Source: Verrucomicrobiales bacterium
GTDB taxonomy: Bacteria > Verrucomicrobiota > Verrucomicrobiia > Limisphaerales > J093
Assembly (NCBI GenBank): GCA_024233215.1
Contig: JACKPW010000017.1
Coordinates: 1 to 64,000 of the forward strand
Length of the DNA stretch: 64,000 bases
Direction: 5' to 3'
In this document: piece after piece, positions 1 through 7,762 of the stretch
Layout: every line of letters begins with the position of its first letter
How positions within the stretch are numbered: the first letter of the stretch is position 1
The notes under the pieces: model-generated
Told to the model about the DNA's origin: nothing
Database searches by the model: none
What the model saw: the letters and a program-made list of their open reading frames with translations, nothing else
Translations under genes and position numbers: made by a program

Positions 1-72
1 CTCCTTGCCCTCGGCAGCGCCTTGCTGCTCGCTGGCCGTCTCAGGCGATGCCGGCGAGGGGTCGGTTCTTGA
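1..72 (+). CDS. C-terminal tail of a PEP-CTERM-like protein (5' truncated by window)
   Basis: Reading from base 1 gives a hydrophobic run (LLALGSALLLAG) followed by an arginine-rich end (RLRRCRRG) and a stop at 70-72. A hydrophobic helix plus Arg cluster at the extreme C-terminus is the form of PEP-CTERM sorting signals, which direct surface proteins to exosortase; the PEP motif itself would lie upstream of the window. The last five or so codons, including the stop, fall inside the repeat that begins near 57, so the repeat seems to have replaced the original gene end. Only 23 codons are visible, so the call rests on the tail pattern alone. Confidence 0.5.
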   Translation, partial: LLALGSALLLAGRLRRCRRGVGS

Positions 73-402
73 TATTCTCACATGGGAACAGGTTGCCAAG
101 GCGTGCTCCCACGCGGCGGACACCTTCCTCGAATTGCCGTGGAGCAGCCTATGGACCCACCACACAGACCACGCGTGTTCTTGACCGAACAGGCCAGGGC
201 GGTATGGTGCGCGTCATGGTCCCAAGACGGAAAGCCAATGCCGGACGTCCAGCGGAAGCGATCTGGTCCACACCGGCGGTTGCCAACGCGTTCCCAGGCC
301 GAGGGACGGTTTCCGACCGGCAGGGAACGAAGGCAGGAAGCGTGAGGAGCAAGCCTGCAGAAGCGAAATATGACAATATCAAGAACCGACCCCTCACCCT
401 GG
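57..402. repeat. REP/MITE-like inverted-repeat element, copy A
   Basis: The left edge (57-80) carries GGGGTCGGTTCTTGATATT and the right edge (about 366-394) carries its inverse, AATATCAAGAACCGACCCC. The right arm extends inward to about 285 and matches, in inverse orientation, about 105 bp of the copy at 3178-3292, including a shared tract GTTCCCTGCCGGTCGGAAAC. The left arm resembles that copy with its central 75 bp deleted. No transposase lies within. This edge sequence is of the kind seen beside REP-associated tyrosine transposases (RAYT), so mobilisation in trans is inferred. Short frames inside show no recognisable protein. Confidence 0.7.
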
Positions 403-504
403 CGTGCCACGGGTGGTGTGGGGGACAGCGGCTATCTCGATGAAAACAGCCGCCTTCCCTGGCACCCGTTTGACCTTTGGTCGGTCGTGGTGTAATTCGG
501 CTTC

Positions 505-2541
505 GTGATATGCAAAATCATTGTACCTGGCGCCATCTTCGCCGGGCTTTTTATGCAGGCGGTGGCGCAGGACACTGCCTTTACCTATCAGGGGCAGCTG
601 GCCAGCTCCGGTCAGCCGGCCACCGGCAGCTACGATTTGCAGGCAAGGCTCTTCAATGCGGAAGCAGACGGTGTGCAAGTCGGTCCGGTGGTGGTCAAGC
701 TGGCGGTGACCGTGACCGGGGGGTTCTTCACGACCTCGCTCGATTTCGGTCCGGGGGTGTTCGACGGCGCCGCCCGCTGGCTTGAACTGGCGGTCCGCCC
801 CGCGGGTGGCGCGGGCTACACCTCTCTGGCGCCGCGTCAGCCGCTCGCCGCCGCACCGTATGCCCTTTACGCGATGACCCCGGCCGGCCCGAAAGGCGAT
901 ACCGGAGCAACCGGGGCGCCGGGCCCTGAGGGTGCTCCCGGGCCCGTGGGGCTGACCTGGCGTGAGGACTGGAGTGAAAAGACCGCTTACTCGCCCGGTG
1001 ATGCGGTTCTGTTCAAAGGGTCGTCTTACATCGCCAAATCCGAGAACTTCGGGAAATCACCGTCCGACGGCAAGTCCGACTGGAGTCTGCTCGCTCAGCA
1101 GGGCGAGACCGGACTCAGGGGCCCCGCAGGACCACCCGGACCGAGCAGCGCCGACTGGAGCCTGACGGGCAATACCGGCACCGATCCCACACTGAACTTC
1201 ATCGGAACCACCGATGCGGCTGCGTTGGTCTTGCGGGCGGGAAACCAGCCGGTGGTCCGGTTCGAGGGCCAGCCTGACGGGCTGCGAATCATCGGAGGTC
1301 GCGATAACTCAATCGACCCGCGGTCGACGAATTCGGCCATCTTGAGCGGCCGGATGTGCACCGTCGCCGAAGCGGCGCATGAAAGCGTCATCGTCGGTGG
1401 CTTGCAGAATCAGATTCGCCTGGACCAACGCTCCGCCTTCATCGGCGGTGGTGCCCGCAACGAGATTCGACAGGACAACCAGCATGCGGTGATCGTGGGC
1501 GGACGCGACAACAGCATCGGCACCAACACCGTCATCTCCCTGGTCGTCGGGGGGGCGGAGAACCGCATCGCCAACAATGTGGATGGGGGCTTGATGGTGG
1601 GCGGCTTCAGGAATGACATCCTCGGCTCGCCAAACCCGAACCGGCGGGAAATCGCGCCGGTGCTGGTCGGTGGCTCGGACAATGAGATCGGTCGCGAAAG
1701 CAGTTGGGCGGTCATCCTGGGGGGCGATAACAACCGGATCGGCACCAACTGCCCGAGCGCGATCGTCGTGGGGGGCACAAACAATTTGGTGGCCGACAAC
1801 TGCGGTTTCTCCCTCGCAGCCGGGCGGCGATCGCGGGTTAACCACCAGGGCGCGTTCGTCTTTGCGGATAGCCAGAACGCCAGCTTCGGCTCCGCCGGCT
1901 CGGATACGTTCAACATTCGTGCTTCAGGGGGGATCCATGCCAACGCCGACACCTCAATGTTCTTCGGGAGCACCACGCGTCAAATGCTCAATCTTTGGGA
2001 CGACAACTACGGGGTCGGGGTACAGTCCTCGACGCTTTACTTCCGGAGCGATTCCAACTTCTCCTGGTTCCGTGGAGGCACGCATTCGAACACGGCCAAC
2101 GCCCCGGGCACGGGCGGCACCGAGATGATGCGACTCAACTCCGCGGGTCTGCGTGTCAACGGCACCTTCGTCAGCTCCTCGGACCGGAATCAGAAGGAGG
2201 CGTTTGCGCCGGTGGAGCCCCGTGAAGTGCTCGAAAAAGTGGCGGCCTTGCCTCTCAGTGAGTGGAACTACAAGCAGGACCCGACCTCCCGCCATATTGG
2301 CCCCATGGCCCAGGACTTCCATGCCGCCTTCGGCGTCGGTCCGGATGACAGGCACATTGCGACGGTTGATGCGGATGGGGTTGCGCTGGCCGCCATTCAA
2401 GGGTTGAACCAGAAGGTGGAGGAACAGGCCACCGCGCTGCGCGAGCGGGAGGCGCAAATCGCGAGGCTGGAATCCGAACTTTCGGAACTCCGGAGCCTCG
2501 TGCTTCGGTCCTTCAACCCACCCGCAGCACGCCAGCCATGA
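505..2541 (+). CDS. Secreted trimeric fibre protein: collagen-like, beta-roll head, S74 chaperone domain
   Basis: A 678-residue protein starting at GTG. Residues 1-21 look like a signal peptide ending in AVA. Gly-X-Y collagen-like blocks lie near 128-149 and 199-213, separated by a chitin-binding-like module with WSEKTAYSPGDAVLFKG. About 255-440 holds repeats of the form VIVGGxxNxI, as in YadA-type trimeric beta-roll heads. The C-terminus (about 557-640) is an S74 intramolecular chaperone/autocleavage domain, with SSDRNQKEAF at the expected cleavage site and HIGPMAQDF, followed by a coiled coil. The S74 family trimerises phage tail spikes and some bacterial surface fibres; no phage genes are near, so a host surface fibre is likelier. 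A weak promoter candidate is TTGACC at 470 with TGTAAT at 491 (15-bp spacer). The stop overlaps the next start (ATGA). Confidence 0.8.
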   Translation: MICKIIVPGAIFAGLFMQAVAQDTAFTYQGQLASSGQPATGSYDLQARLFNAEADGVQVGPVVVKLAVTVTGGFFTTSLDFGPGVFDGAARWLELAVRPAGGAGYTSLAPRQPLAAAPYALYAMTPAGPKGDTGATGAPGPEGAPGPVGLTWREDWSEKTAYSPGDAVLFKGSSYIAKSENFGKSPSDGKSDWSLLAQQGETGLRGPAGPPGPSSADWSLTGNTGTDPTLNFIGTTDAAALVLRAGNQPVVRFEGQPDGLRIIGGRDNSIDPRSTNSAILSGRMCTVAEAAHESVIVGGLQNQIRLDQRSAFIGGGARNEIRQDNQHAVIVGGRDNSIGTNTVISLVVGGAENRIANNVDGGLMVGGFRNDILGSPNPNRREIAPVLVGGSDNEIGRESSWAVILGGDNNRIGTNCPSAIVVGGTNNLVADNCGFSLAAGRRSRVNHQGAFVFADSQNASFGSAGSDTFNIRASGGIHANADTSMFFGSTTRQMLNLWDDNYGVGVQSSTLYFRSDSNFSWFRGGTHSNTANAPGTGGTEMMRLNSAGLRVNGTFVSSSDRNQKEAFAPVEPREVLEKVAALPLSEWNYKQDPTSRHIGPMAQDFHAAFGVGPDDRHIATVDADGVALAAIQGLNQKVEEQATALREREAQIARLESELSELRSLVLRSFNPPAARQP

Positions 2542-3110
2542 ACCGGCTCCTTCCAACGTCCGGACCCGTTGCCCCGCGGGGGGGCCCACGACGACGGCTC
2601 ACCATGGCTCTCCGTGGGATGTCGGCCCCGGCCTTTGTCTCGCGAACGCCCGGGGCGGCTGCCTGGGGAAGTCTGGTTGCCGCGTTGGCTGCCATTTCAC
2701 TGCTCAGCGCTCTGCCGGTCCGGGCGGAGCCACTCACCGGTGGCTCGTTCGTACTTGTGGGCGCTCCCGCCACCGGAGGCAGTTCCGAGGGAGGAACCTT
2801 TCGCATCACCGGATACGTGGCCGCCGCGGGCGCCAACACGTCGGTCGGCGAGGGTTTCGGTCTGACCTGCGGCTTGCTCGGACTCTACGCCTCGCCGGGA
2901 GACCCCGTGACCCTGAAGAGCCAGGTCACGGGCGCGGGGACCGTGAGGCTGTGGTGGAAGGCAGATGCTACGGGTTACCAACTCGAAGGCACAGCCCAAC
3001 TCGGATCACGCGCCGACTGGCAGCCTGTCTCGCCCGCTCCGGCTGGCAATGAGTATTTCCCAGACTCAAGTCTGCCTGCGCGCTTCTATCGGCTGCGATG
3101 GGATCCATGA
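2538..3110 (+). CDS. Small secreted protein with verrucomicrobial C-terminal module
   Basis: A 190-residue protein whose ATG overlaps the stop of the fibre gene by 4 bp, so the two are translationally coupled. An internal hydrophobic stretch (about 45-63, ending PVRAEP) is a probable signal peptide after a long basic N-terminus; starts at M23 or M28 would give a more usual signal. The mature part has a Gly-rich segment (GGSFVLVGAPATGGSSEGG) and ends in a module with YQLE, W and ARFYRLRW, the same terminal pattern as in 36707-40045 and the remnant at 36471. Function is unknown; its coupling suggests a partner, anchor or secretion aid for the fibre. Confidence 0.65.
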   Translation: MNRLLPTSGPVAPRGGPRRRLTMALRGMSAPAFVSRTPGAAAWGSLVAALAAISLLSALPVRAEPLTGGSFVLVGAPATGGSSEGGTFRITGYVAAAGANTSVGEGFGLTCGLLGLYASPGDPVTLKSQVTGAGTVRLWWKADATGYQLEGTAQLGSRADWQPVSPAPAGNEYFPDSSLPARFYRLRWDP

Positions 3111-3177
3111 ACTGAAGGCTCGGCTGAGCGCGCCGAGGCAGGGTCGTCCACGTCCGGGGACCGCGTCCGCAACGGAA

Positions 3178-3292
3178 AGGGGTTCTTGATATTGTCATGT
3201 CCTGCTTTTACAGGGTCGCTGCTCACGTTTCCTTCCACCGTTCCCTGCCGGTCGGAAACCGTCCCCGGGGTATGGGAACACGTTGGTGACTG
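3178..3292 (+). repeat. REP/MITE-like element, copy B
   Basis: Begins GGGGTTCTTGATATTGTCAT and runs through GTTCCCTGCCGGTCGGAAAC to TATGGGAACACGTTGG. It matches the right arm of copy A (57-402) in inverse orientation over about 105 bp. It sits between two converging genes (ends 3110 and 3381), the usual REP location. The rest of this 270-bp gap shows no recognisable gene. Confidence 0.65.
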
Positions 3293-3380
3293 GTGGCCAA
3301 GAAGGCACCCCGGGCCACGGAGGAGCATTTCGACAGGATGAGTGTGGGAATGACCGGTTCTGCCGGTTCGTTCTTGAGCA

Positions 3381-4160
3381 TCAACGGGCCAGCACTGCAT
3401 GCCCGGCAAAGAAGTCTTCACTCAATTCGAACCATGTCACCTCGTCGATGTCCCGGTACACTTGTGCGCCCAGAAGCTTTCCGTTCCCGTTCGTAGGGGC
3501 TGGCTTGTACCCGCGGCGCAGCGTCCTGATCAGCCGATCCACTTCGCTCCGAAAGTGGAGCCCCGCGCTCGCCCCGTGATACAGCCAACTCGGTCGCTCC
3601 CCGCGGCTCTCCTTCGAAAGGCGCACGAGCCAACCGGCCCCGAAGGGATCCTCGTTCACCAGTTCCGGCTGCTGATAGAGGGCAAGGTTCCGACTCGTCA
3701 CCGTGCCGCTGACCGGCGCCCGCAAAACCACCGTGCGAGAACCCCGTCGGAGCCGGACAAACGGCTCACCGGCGCGGAACCGCTGACCGGCTTGGGGTAG
3801 CTCAATGCTGGCCGCCGGTCCGAGCAGTGTGGGTGCCAGGTCGTCGGTCCCGACGAGCATGCTCGCGTTCTCGCCCCGGACCCAGGTATGCCCCGGAGCG
3901 ACATCGACATCCGTCGCCAACCGGAGTCCGCGGTAGGAAACCTCCCTCTCGGTGACGCTCTGGAACCAGGCCCGGAAACGGCGGCTCGCGAGGGAAAGCA
4001 CAATCCCGGTCACCAGGGCAGCCACCAGCAAGGGGACCAGGAGGAACCTGGCGAGAAGGGCGAACACAACCAGAACCGGCACGAGCAACAGCGTCGCGAG
4101 TAGGATCCCCATAGCGATCAGAATGTTTGAACTTGTGGAAAGAAATGAGACAGTTTTCAT
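3381..4160 (-). CDS. Membrane-anchored GcvH-like (lipoyl-fold) protein lacking the lipoyl lysine
   Basis: 259 residues, ATG at 4160. Two hydrophobic segments (about 10-32 and 34-58) anchor the N-terminus; the rest resembles glycine-cleavage H protein, including a TWVR element near 93 and the APVSG turn. In true H proteins the lipoylated lysine lies seven residues before the A of APVSG; here that position is Ser, within RRGSRTVVLRAPVSG, so ordinary lipoyl shuttling is unlikely. It is divergent from a heme-binding histidine kinase and NtrC regulator, with a sigma54-type promoter candidate upstream at 4204-4219 and a TGAGGT ribosome-binding site just before ATG. A role as target or accessory of that two-component system is inferred. 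Confidence 0.65.
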   Translation of the reverse strand: MKTVSFLSTSSNILIAMGILLATLLLVPVLVVFALLARFLLVPLLVAALVTGIVLSLASRRFRAWFQSVTEREVSYRGLRLATDVDVAPGHTWVRGENASMLVGTDDLAPTLLGPAASIELPQAGQRFRAGEPFVRLRRGSRTVVLRAPVSGTVTSRNLALYQQPELVNEDPFGAGWLVRLSKESRGERPSWLYHGASAGLHFRSEVDRLIRTLRRGYKPAPTNGNGKLLGAQVYRDIDEVTWFELSEDFFAGHAVLAR

Positions 4161-4203
4161 GATGACCTCAGCTTTCGGATGTCACGCATCCAGGAATCGC
4201 GAC

Positions 4204-4219
4204 AGCAGCCGGCGGGCCA
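4204..4219 (-). promoter_or_regulatory. Candidate sigma54 (-24/-12) promoter for the GcvH-like gene
   Basis: On the minus strand the sequence is TGGCCCGCCGGCTGCT, against consensus TGGCACGnnnnTTGCT. The invariant GG and GC dinucleotides have the right spacing and there are two mismatches. The predicted start site is about 33 nt before the ATG at 4160, leaving room for the TGAGGT ribosome-binding site. The neighbouring regulator at 6080-7429 has the GAFTGA loop needed to activate sigma54 polymerase. No enhancer site was identified. Confidence 0.4.
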
Positions 4220-4446
4220 GGGAACGGGGGTTCTCTCCGAGGAAGCTGGAACCAATTCCAGTGCAAGGCGTTGGATTTGGACAGGGAAGCCACGGCAGCG
4301 GTCTGCCCGCCGGGGCAAATGGCAGCGGTTGTTGAATTCTTACACGGGCCATGCTGAGTGTTTCAGCAGGAGCGGGAGGCCCACTGAATTGAAGGCTGCC
4401 ATGCGAGGTCCACGGGAAAGGCCGAAGAAAGAGCGAACAGATCACC

Positions 4447-6078
4447 ATGAGAATCCGGGGCGAACGATTTCTGCAGTCCCTCGGCGTACGGCTGATGGTG
4501 CCGCTGTTTCTGACGGTGGGGGCGGTGCTGGTGGTGTACGCCCTGCTGGGCTTTCGCTCGACCCGCGAACGCTTCCTCGCGCTGACGCGGGCCGAGGTCC
4601 AGCGCACCAGCAGCCTCATTCAGCGGGCGACGCACGACGGGATGCTGCTGAACCATCTCGATGAGGTGCAGCATACGATTGAACGTCTCGCCGAGGCGCC
4701 CGACCTCGCCTCGATCCGCGTTTATGACAAGGCGGGAAACGTGGTGATCTCGGCGCACAAGCAAGAACTCGGAAGCCAGATCAATCTCGAATCCGAACCC
4801 TGCCTGAGCTGCCACAGTGCCGGTGCCCCGCTCTCGCCTGCCCGCCTGGAGCGCATCCGCCTCCCCGCGCCCGGTACCGGCGCCGAGGTTCTCCGCCACT
4901 TGACCGTCATCGACAATGAGCCGTCCTGCGCCGCGGTGGACTGCCATGCCTCCCCCGAGGAACAAAAGGTTCTTGGTGTGCTGGACGTGGAGATGTCGAT
5001 GGCTCCCTTGGAAGCCGCCCTGGCCTCCGCCCGCCGGCAATTGGCGTGGACGACGGTCGTGCTGGTACTGATCGGCAGCGCCGTGGCGGCGGTGTTCATC
5101 CGGCGCTTGGTGCATCGACCGGTGGCCTCGCTCTACGCCGGCACCCAACGCATCGCCCGTGGCGATCTGCAAACCCGGATCGATGTGCGTGGGCGGCACG
5201 AACTCGGCCGGTTGGCGGAGGCTTTCAACCGGATGGCGCATGACCTCCTCAAGGCCCAGGAGGAACTCCGGGAATGGTCTCGCAAGCTCGAGGTCAAGGT
5301 CCACGAGAAGACGGAGGAACTGCAACGCGCCCAGCGTCAGGTGCTTCACATGGAAAAGATGGCCTCGCTCGGCAAACTCTCCGCCACGGTTGCGCACGAA
5401 CTCAACAATCCGCTCGCCGGCGTCCTCAACTATGCCCGCCTCGTCGAACGCGAACTGAAGGATCAGGAAATGCCCGCGGTGCGGCAAAAGGAGCTTCAGC
5501 GATACCTGGGGTTGATCCAGAAGGAGTGCAGCCGGTGTGGGGACATCGTCCGCAACCTGTTGCTGTTCGCGCGCCGTCGCGGTGCCCAGATGACGTCGGT
5601 GGACCTCAACGAGGTGGTCGATCACAGCCTGATGCTCGTACAGCACCACCTCGAACTGCAGGGGGTGGAACTCACAACGCAACCGCTCGCGGGCGATAGT
5701 CGGATACTCGCCGATCCCGGCCAACTCCAGCAGGGGTTGGTGGCGCTCCTGGTCAACGCGATTGAAGCCATGGGCGACAAGGACCTACCGCAGCGCCGGC
5801 TGACGGTCGCGCTTTCCGGGGATTCGCAGGAAGTGCAAATCCGCATCAGTGACACGGGCGTTGGCATCCCGGCTGCATTGCTGCCCCGCGTGTTCGAGCC
5901 GTTCTTCTCGACCAAGCACGAAGAGAGCGGGGTCGGGCTCGGGTTGGCCGTCGTTTACGGCATCGTGCAACGCCACGGCGGCGACATTCGTGCGGAGTCC
6001 GAACCCGGTCACGGTACGACTTTCCAGGTCGTCCTGCCGCGAACCCCGCCGCCCCCAGCGGAGGAAAAGGAGGCATGA
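4447..6078 (+). CDS. Sensor histidine kinase with two heme-c motifs in its periplasmic domain
   Basis: 543 residues. TM1 is about 15-36 and TM2 about 198-218; between them is a sensor region with C119-LSC-H123 (CxxCH) and C161-x4-C166-H167 (CX4CH), both covalent heme-c signatures. Then come a HAMP domain (about 219-272), a coiled coil, the HisKA H-box VAHELNNPL with phospho-acceptor His317, and a HATPase domain with DTGVGIP and GVGLGLAVV. A heme-c sensor most likely reads redox state, oxygen, NO or similar. It forms a two-gene operon with the NtrC-type regulator, whose ATG follows 1 bp after this stop. The 286-bp upstream region is shared with the divergent GcvH-like gene. Confidence 0.88.
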   Translation: MRIRGERFLQSLGVRLMVPLFLTVGAVLVVYALLGFRSTRERFLALTRAEVQRTSSLIQRATHDGMLLNHLDEVQHTIERLAEAPDLASIRVYDKAGNVVISAHKQELGSQINLESEPCLSCHSAGAPLSPARLERIRLPAPGTGAEVLRHLTVIDNEPSCAAVDCHASPEEQKVLGVLDVEMSMAPLEAALASARRQLAWTTVVLVLIGSAVAAVFIRRLVHRPVASLYAGTQRIARGDLQTRIDVRGRHELGRLAEAFNRMAHDLLKAQEELREWSRKLEVKVHEKTEELQRAQRQVLHMEKMASLGKLSATVAHELNNPLAGVLNYARLVERELKDQEMPAVRQKELQRYLGLIQKECSRCGDIVRNLLLFARRRGAQMTSVDLNEVVDHSLMLVQHHLELQGVELTTQPLAGDSRILADPGQLQQGLVALLVNAIEAMGDKDLPQRRLTVALSGDSQEVQIRISDTGVGIPAALLPRVFEPFFSTKHEESGVGLGLAVVYGIVQRHGGDIRAESEPGHGTTFQVVLPRTPPPPAEEKEA

Positions 6079-6079
6079 G

Positions 6080-7429
6080 ATGAAGGACCCCACCCCGAGC
6101 ATCCTGGTTGTGGACGATGAGTTCTCAGTGCGGGACTCACTGACCCAATGGTTCCGCAAGGACGGCCTGGACGTGCAGGTCGCCGCCAGCGCCGATGCCG
6201 CCCTGCACCTGCTGGGCAAACGGCGGTTCGACGTCGCATTGATCGACGTGAAGATGCCAGGCATGGACGGCATGGCGCTGCAACAACACGCCCAGCGCAT
6301 CGACCCCGGGATGCCGGTGATCATCATCACCGCCTTTGCCTCGGTGGAAACGGCCGTGCAAGCATTGAAACAGGGCGCTTTCGATTACGTCACCAAACCC
6401 ATCGAACCGGAGGAATTGAGTCACCTCGTCCAGCGGGCGGTGGAGCAACGCCAACTGAAGGAGGAGAACATCCGGTTGCGTGAGACCATCGATGGGATGG
6501 CGCCGTCCCTCGACACCATCGTGGGCAACAGCCCGCCGATCTGCACGGTACGGGAGATGATCGACACCGTTGCCGCCACTGATGCCACTGTGTTGATTCG
6601 CGGAGAAAGCGGCACAGGCAAGGAGCTGATCGCGCGGGCCATCCACGCCCGCAGTCGTCGCCGCTACTTCCCGATCATCCCCGTGAACTGCGGCGGCCTG
6701 CCCGACGAGTTGCTCGAAAGCGAGCTGTTCGGCCACGAGATGGGGGCGTTCACCGGCGCCCGCCAGCAACGCAAAGGGCGGATCGAGATGGCGGATGGCG
6801 GGACGCTGTTCCTCGATGAAGTGGGCGCTATCAAACCACGCATGCAGGTGGACCTGTTGCGCGTGCTCGAAACCCGGGAGTTCACTCGGGTGGGTGGGTC
6901 CGCCGTGTTGCAGTCGGACTTCCGCGTGATCTGCGCCACCAACGAGGATCTCGACCAGGCGATGGCCGAAGGGCGGTTACGCGAGGACTTCTACTACCGG
7001 ATCAACGTGTTCACGATCGAGGCTCCACCGTTGCGCGAACGTCGGGGGGACATCCCGGTCTTGGCGATGCATTTCCTCGACCGGTTTGCCCGGCAGATGG
7101 ACAAGCGCTTCACGGGCCTCAACCCGGCTGCGATGGAGGGCTTGGTCCGGGCCGACTGGCCAGGAAATGTGCGGGAACTCTCCAACGCAATCGAGCGAGC
7201 CGCGGTGATTGGCCGGCCGCCGGAGATCCGCATCGAGGATTTGCCCACGCGTCCGCAGGGAAAGACCGCGCCGGACGCGGACGACTCGCTGGCTGGAGTT
7301 GAAAAACGCCACATCGCCCAGGTCCTGGAGCGCACCAGATGGAACGTCAGCCAGGCGGCAGAAGTTCTCGGGATCGATCGCGTCACCGTCTACAACAAGA
7401 TCAAGAAGTACGGGTTAAGACGAGCATGA
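6080..7429 (+). CDS. NtrC-family sigma54-dependent response regulator
   Basis: 449 residues from ATG at 6080; the frame is open further upstream, but that part overlaps the kinase gene. Receiver domain about 1-118 with phospho-acceptor Asp56 (LIDVKMPG); AAA+ domain with Walker A GESGTGKE at 175-182 and the sigma54-contact loop GAFTGA at 222-227; Fis-type HTH at the C-terminus (NVSQAAEVLGIDRVTVYNKI). All elements for sigma54 activation are intact. It is the cognate partner of the heme-binding kinase. The best nearby target candidate is the divergent GcvH-like gene. Confidence 0.92.
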   Translation: MKDPTPSILVVDDEFSVRDSLTQWFRKDGLDVQVAASADAALHLLGKRRFDVALIDVKMPGMDGMALQQHAQRIDPGMPVIIITAFASVETAVQALKQGAFDYVTKPIEPEELSHLVQRAVEQRQLKEENIRLRETIDGMAPSLDTIVGNSPPICTVREMIDTVAATDATVLIRGESGTGKELIARAIHARSRRRYFPIIPVNCGGLPDELLESELFGHEMGAFTGARQQRKGRIEMADGGTLFLDEVGAIKPRMQVDLLRVLETREFTRVGGSAVLQSDFRVICATNEDLDQAMAEGRLREDFYYRINVFTIEAPPLRERRGDIPVLAMHFLDRFARQMDKRFTGLNPAAMEGLVRADWPGNVRELSNAIERAAVIGRPPEIRIEDLPTRPQGKTAPDADDSLAGVEKRHIAQVLERTRWNVSQAAEVLGIDRVTVYNKIKKYGLRRA

Positions 7430-7462
7430 CTCCTCGCCCGTGGCTGTGCGACTGAGTCTTGT

Positions 7463-7690
7463 GTGCTGAGACAGGAGGCACGTCCGGGGCTGGGGGTGAA
7501 ACTGCTGAGCACCGACGAAGGGGTCGAGCAGTTCATTCTCTGTCGGAGTCCGGACCGGGCCGCCAAGGAAGCCGCGATGCTGCAGCGACAGCTCGACCGG
7601 TTACAGAACCAACTGGGCAAAACCCACGAGGGACTGCAGCGAAAGGCCGAACGGGATCTGGAGAAGGTGGGACGGCGAGGATGCAAGCAT
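7463..7690 (+). pseudogene. Remnant of an IS1634/IS4-like DDE transposase
   Basis: The open frame contains VKLLSTDEGVEQFILCRS, then DRAAKEAAM and a helical stretch. This matches the remembered pattern (VKLL..D.GEE.FVLCRS.DR..KEKAM) just after the catalytic core start in a DDE transposase group related to IS1634. Homology fades after about residue 75, and there is no N-terminal region, DDE triad or terminal inverted repeat. It therefore reads as a decayed internal fragment in the 333-bp gap between two converging genes. The exact IS family is from memory. Confidence 0.5.
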
Positions 7691-7762
7691 CCCGGGAGTT
7701 CCACTCTGGAGCTTGTCGACTTCCGACCACACCGGGAGGGCCTGGACCTGAACGGCCCCCAG

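Noticed and set aside
505..2541. Phage tail fibre from a prophage.
   Set aside because: It has a signal peptide and no phage structural, integrase or lysis genes are near; a host surface fibre fits better.
505..3110. A functional link between the collagen-like fibre and the hydroxyproline catabolic genes.
   Set aside because: They are 56 kb apart and no prolyl hydroxylase is in the window; bacterial collagen-like proteins normally lack hydroxyproline.
3381..4160. Genuine glycine cleavage H protein (gcvH).
   Set aside because: It is membrane-anchored, twice the usual length, lacks the lipoyl lysine and has no gcvT or gcvP nearby.
4320..4337. Sigma54-like TGGCAGCGGTTGTTGA upstream of the histidine kinase.
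   Set aside because: The -12 GC dinucleotide is missing at the required spacing.
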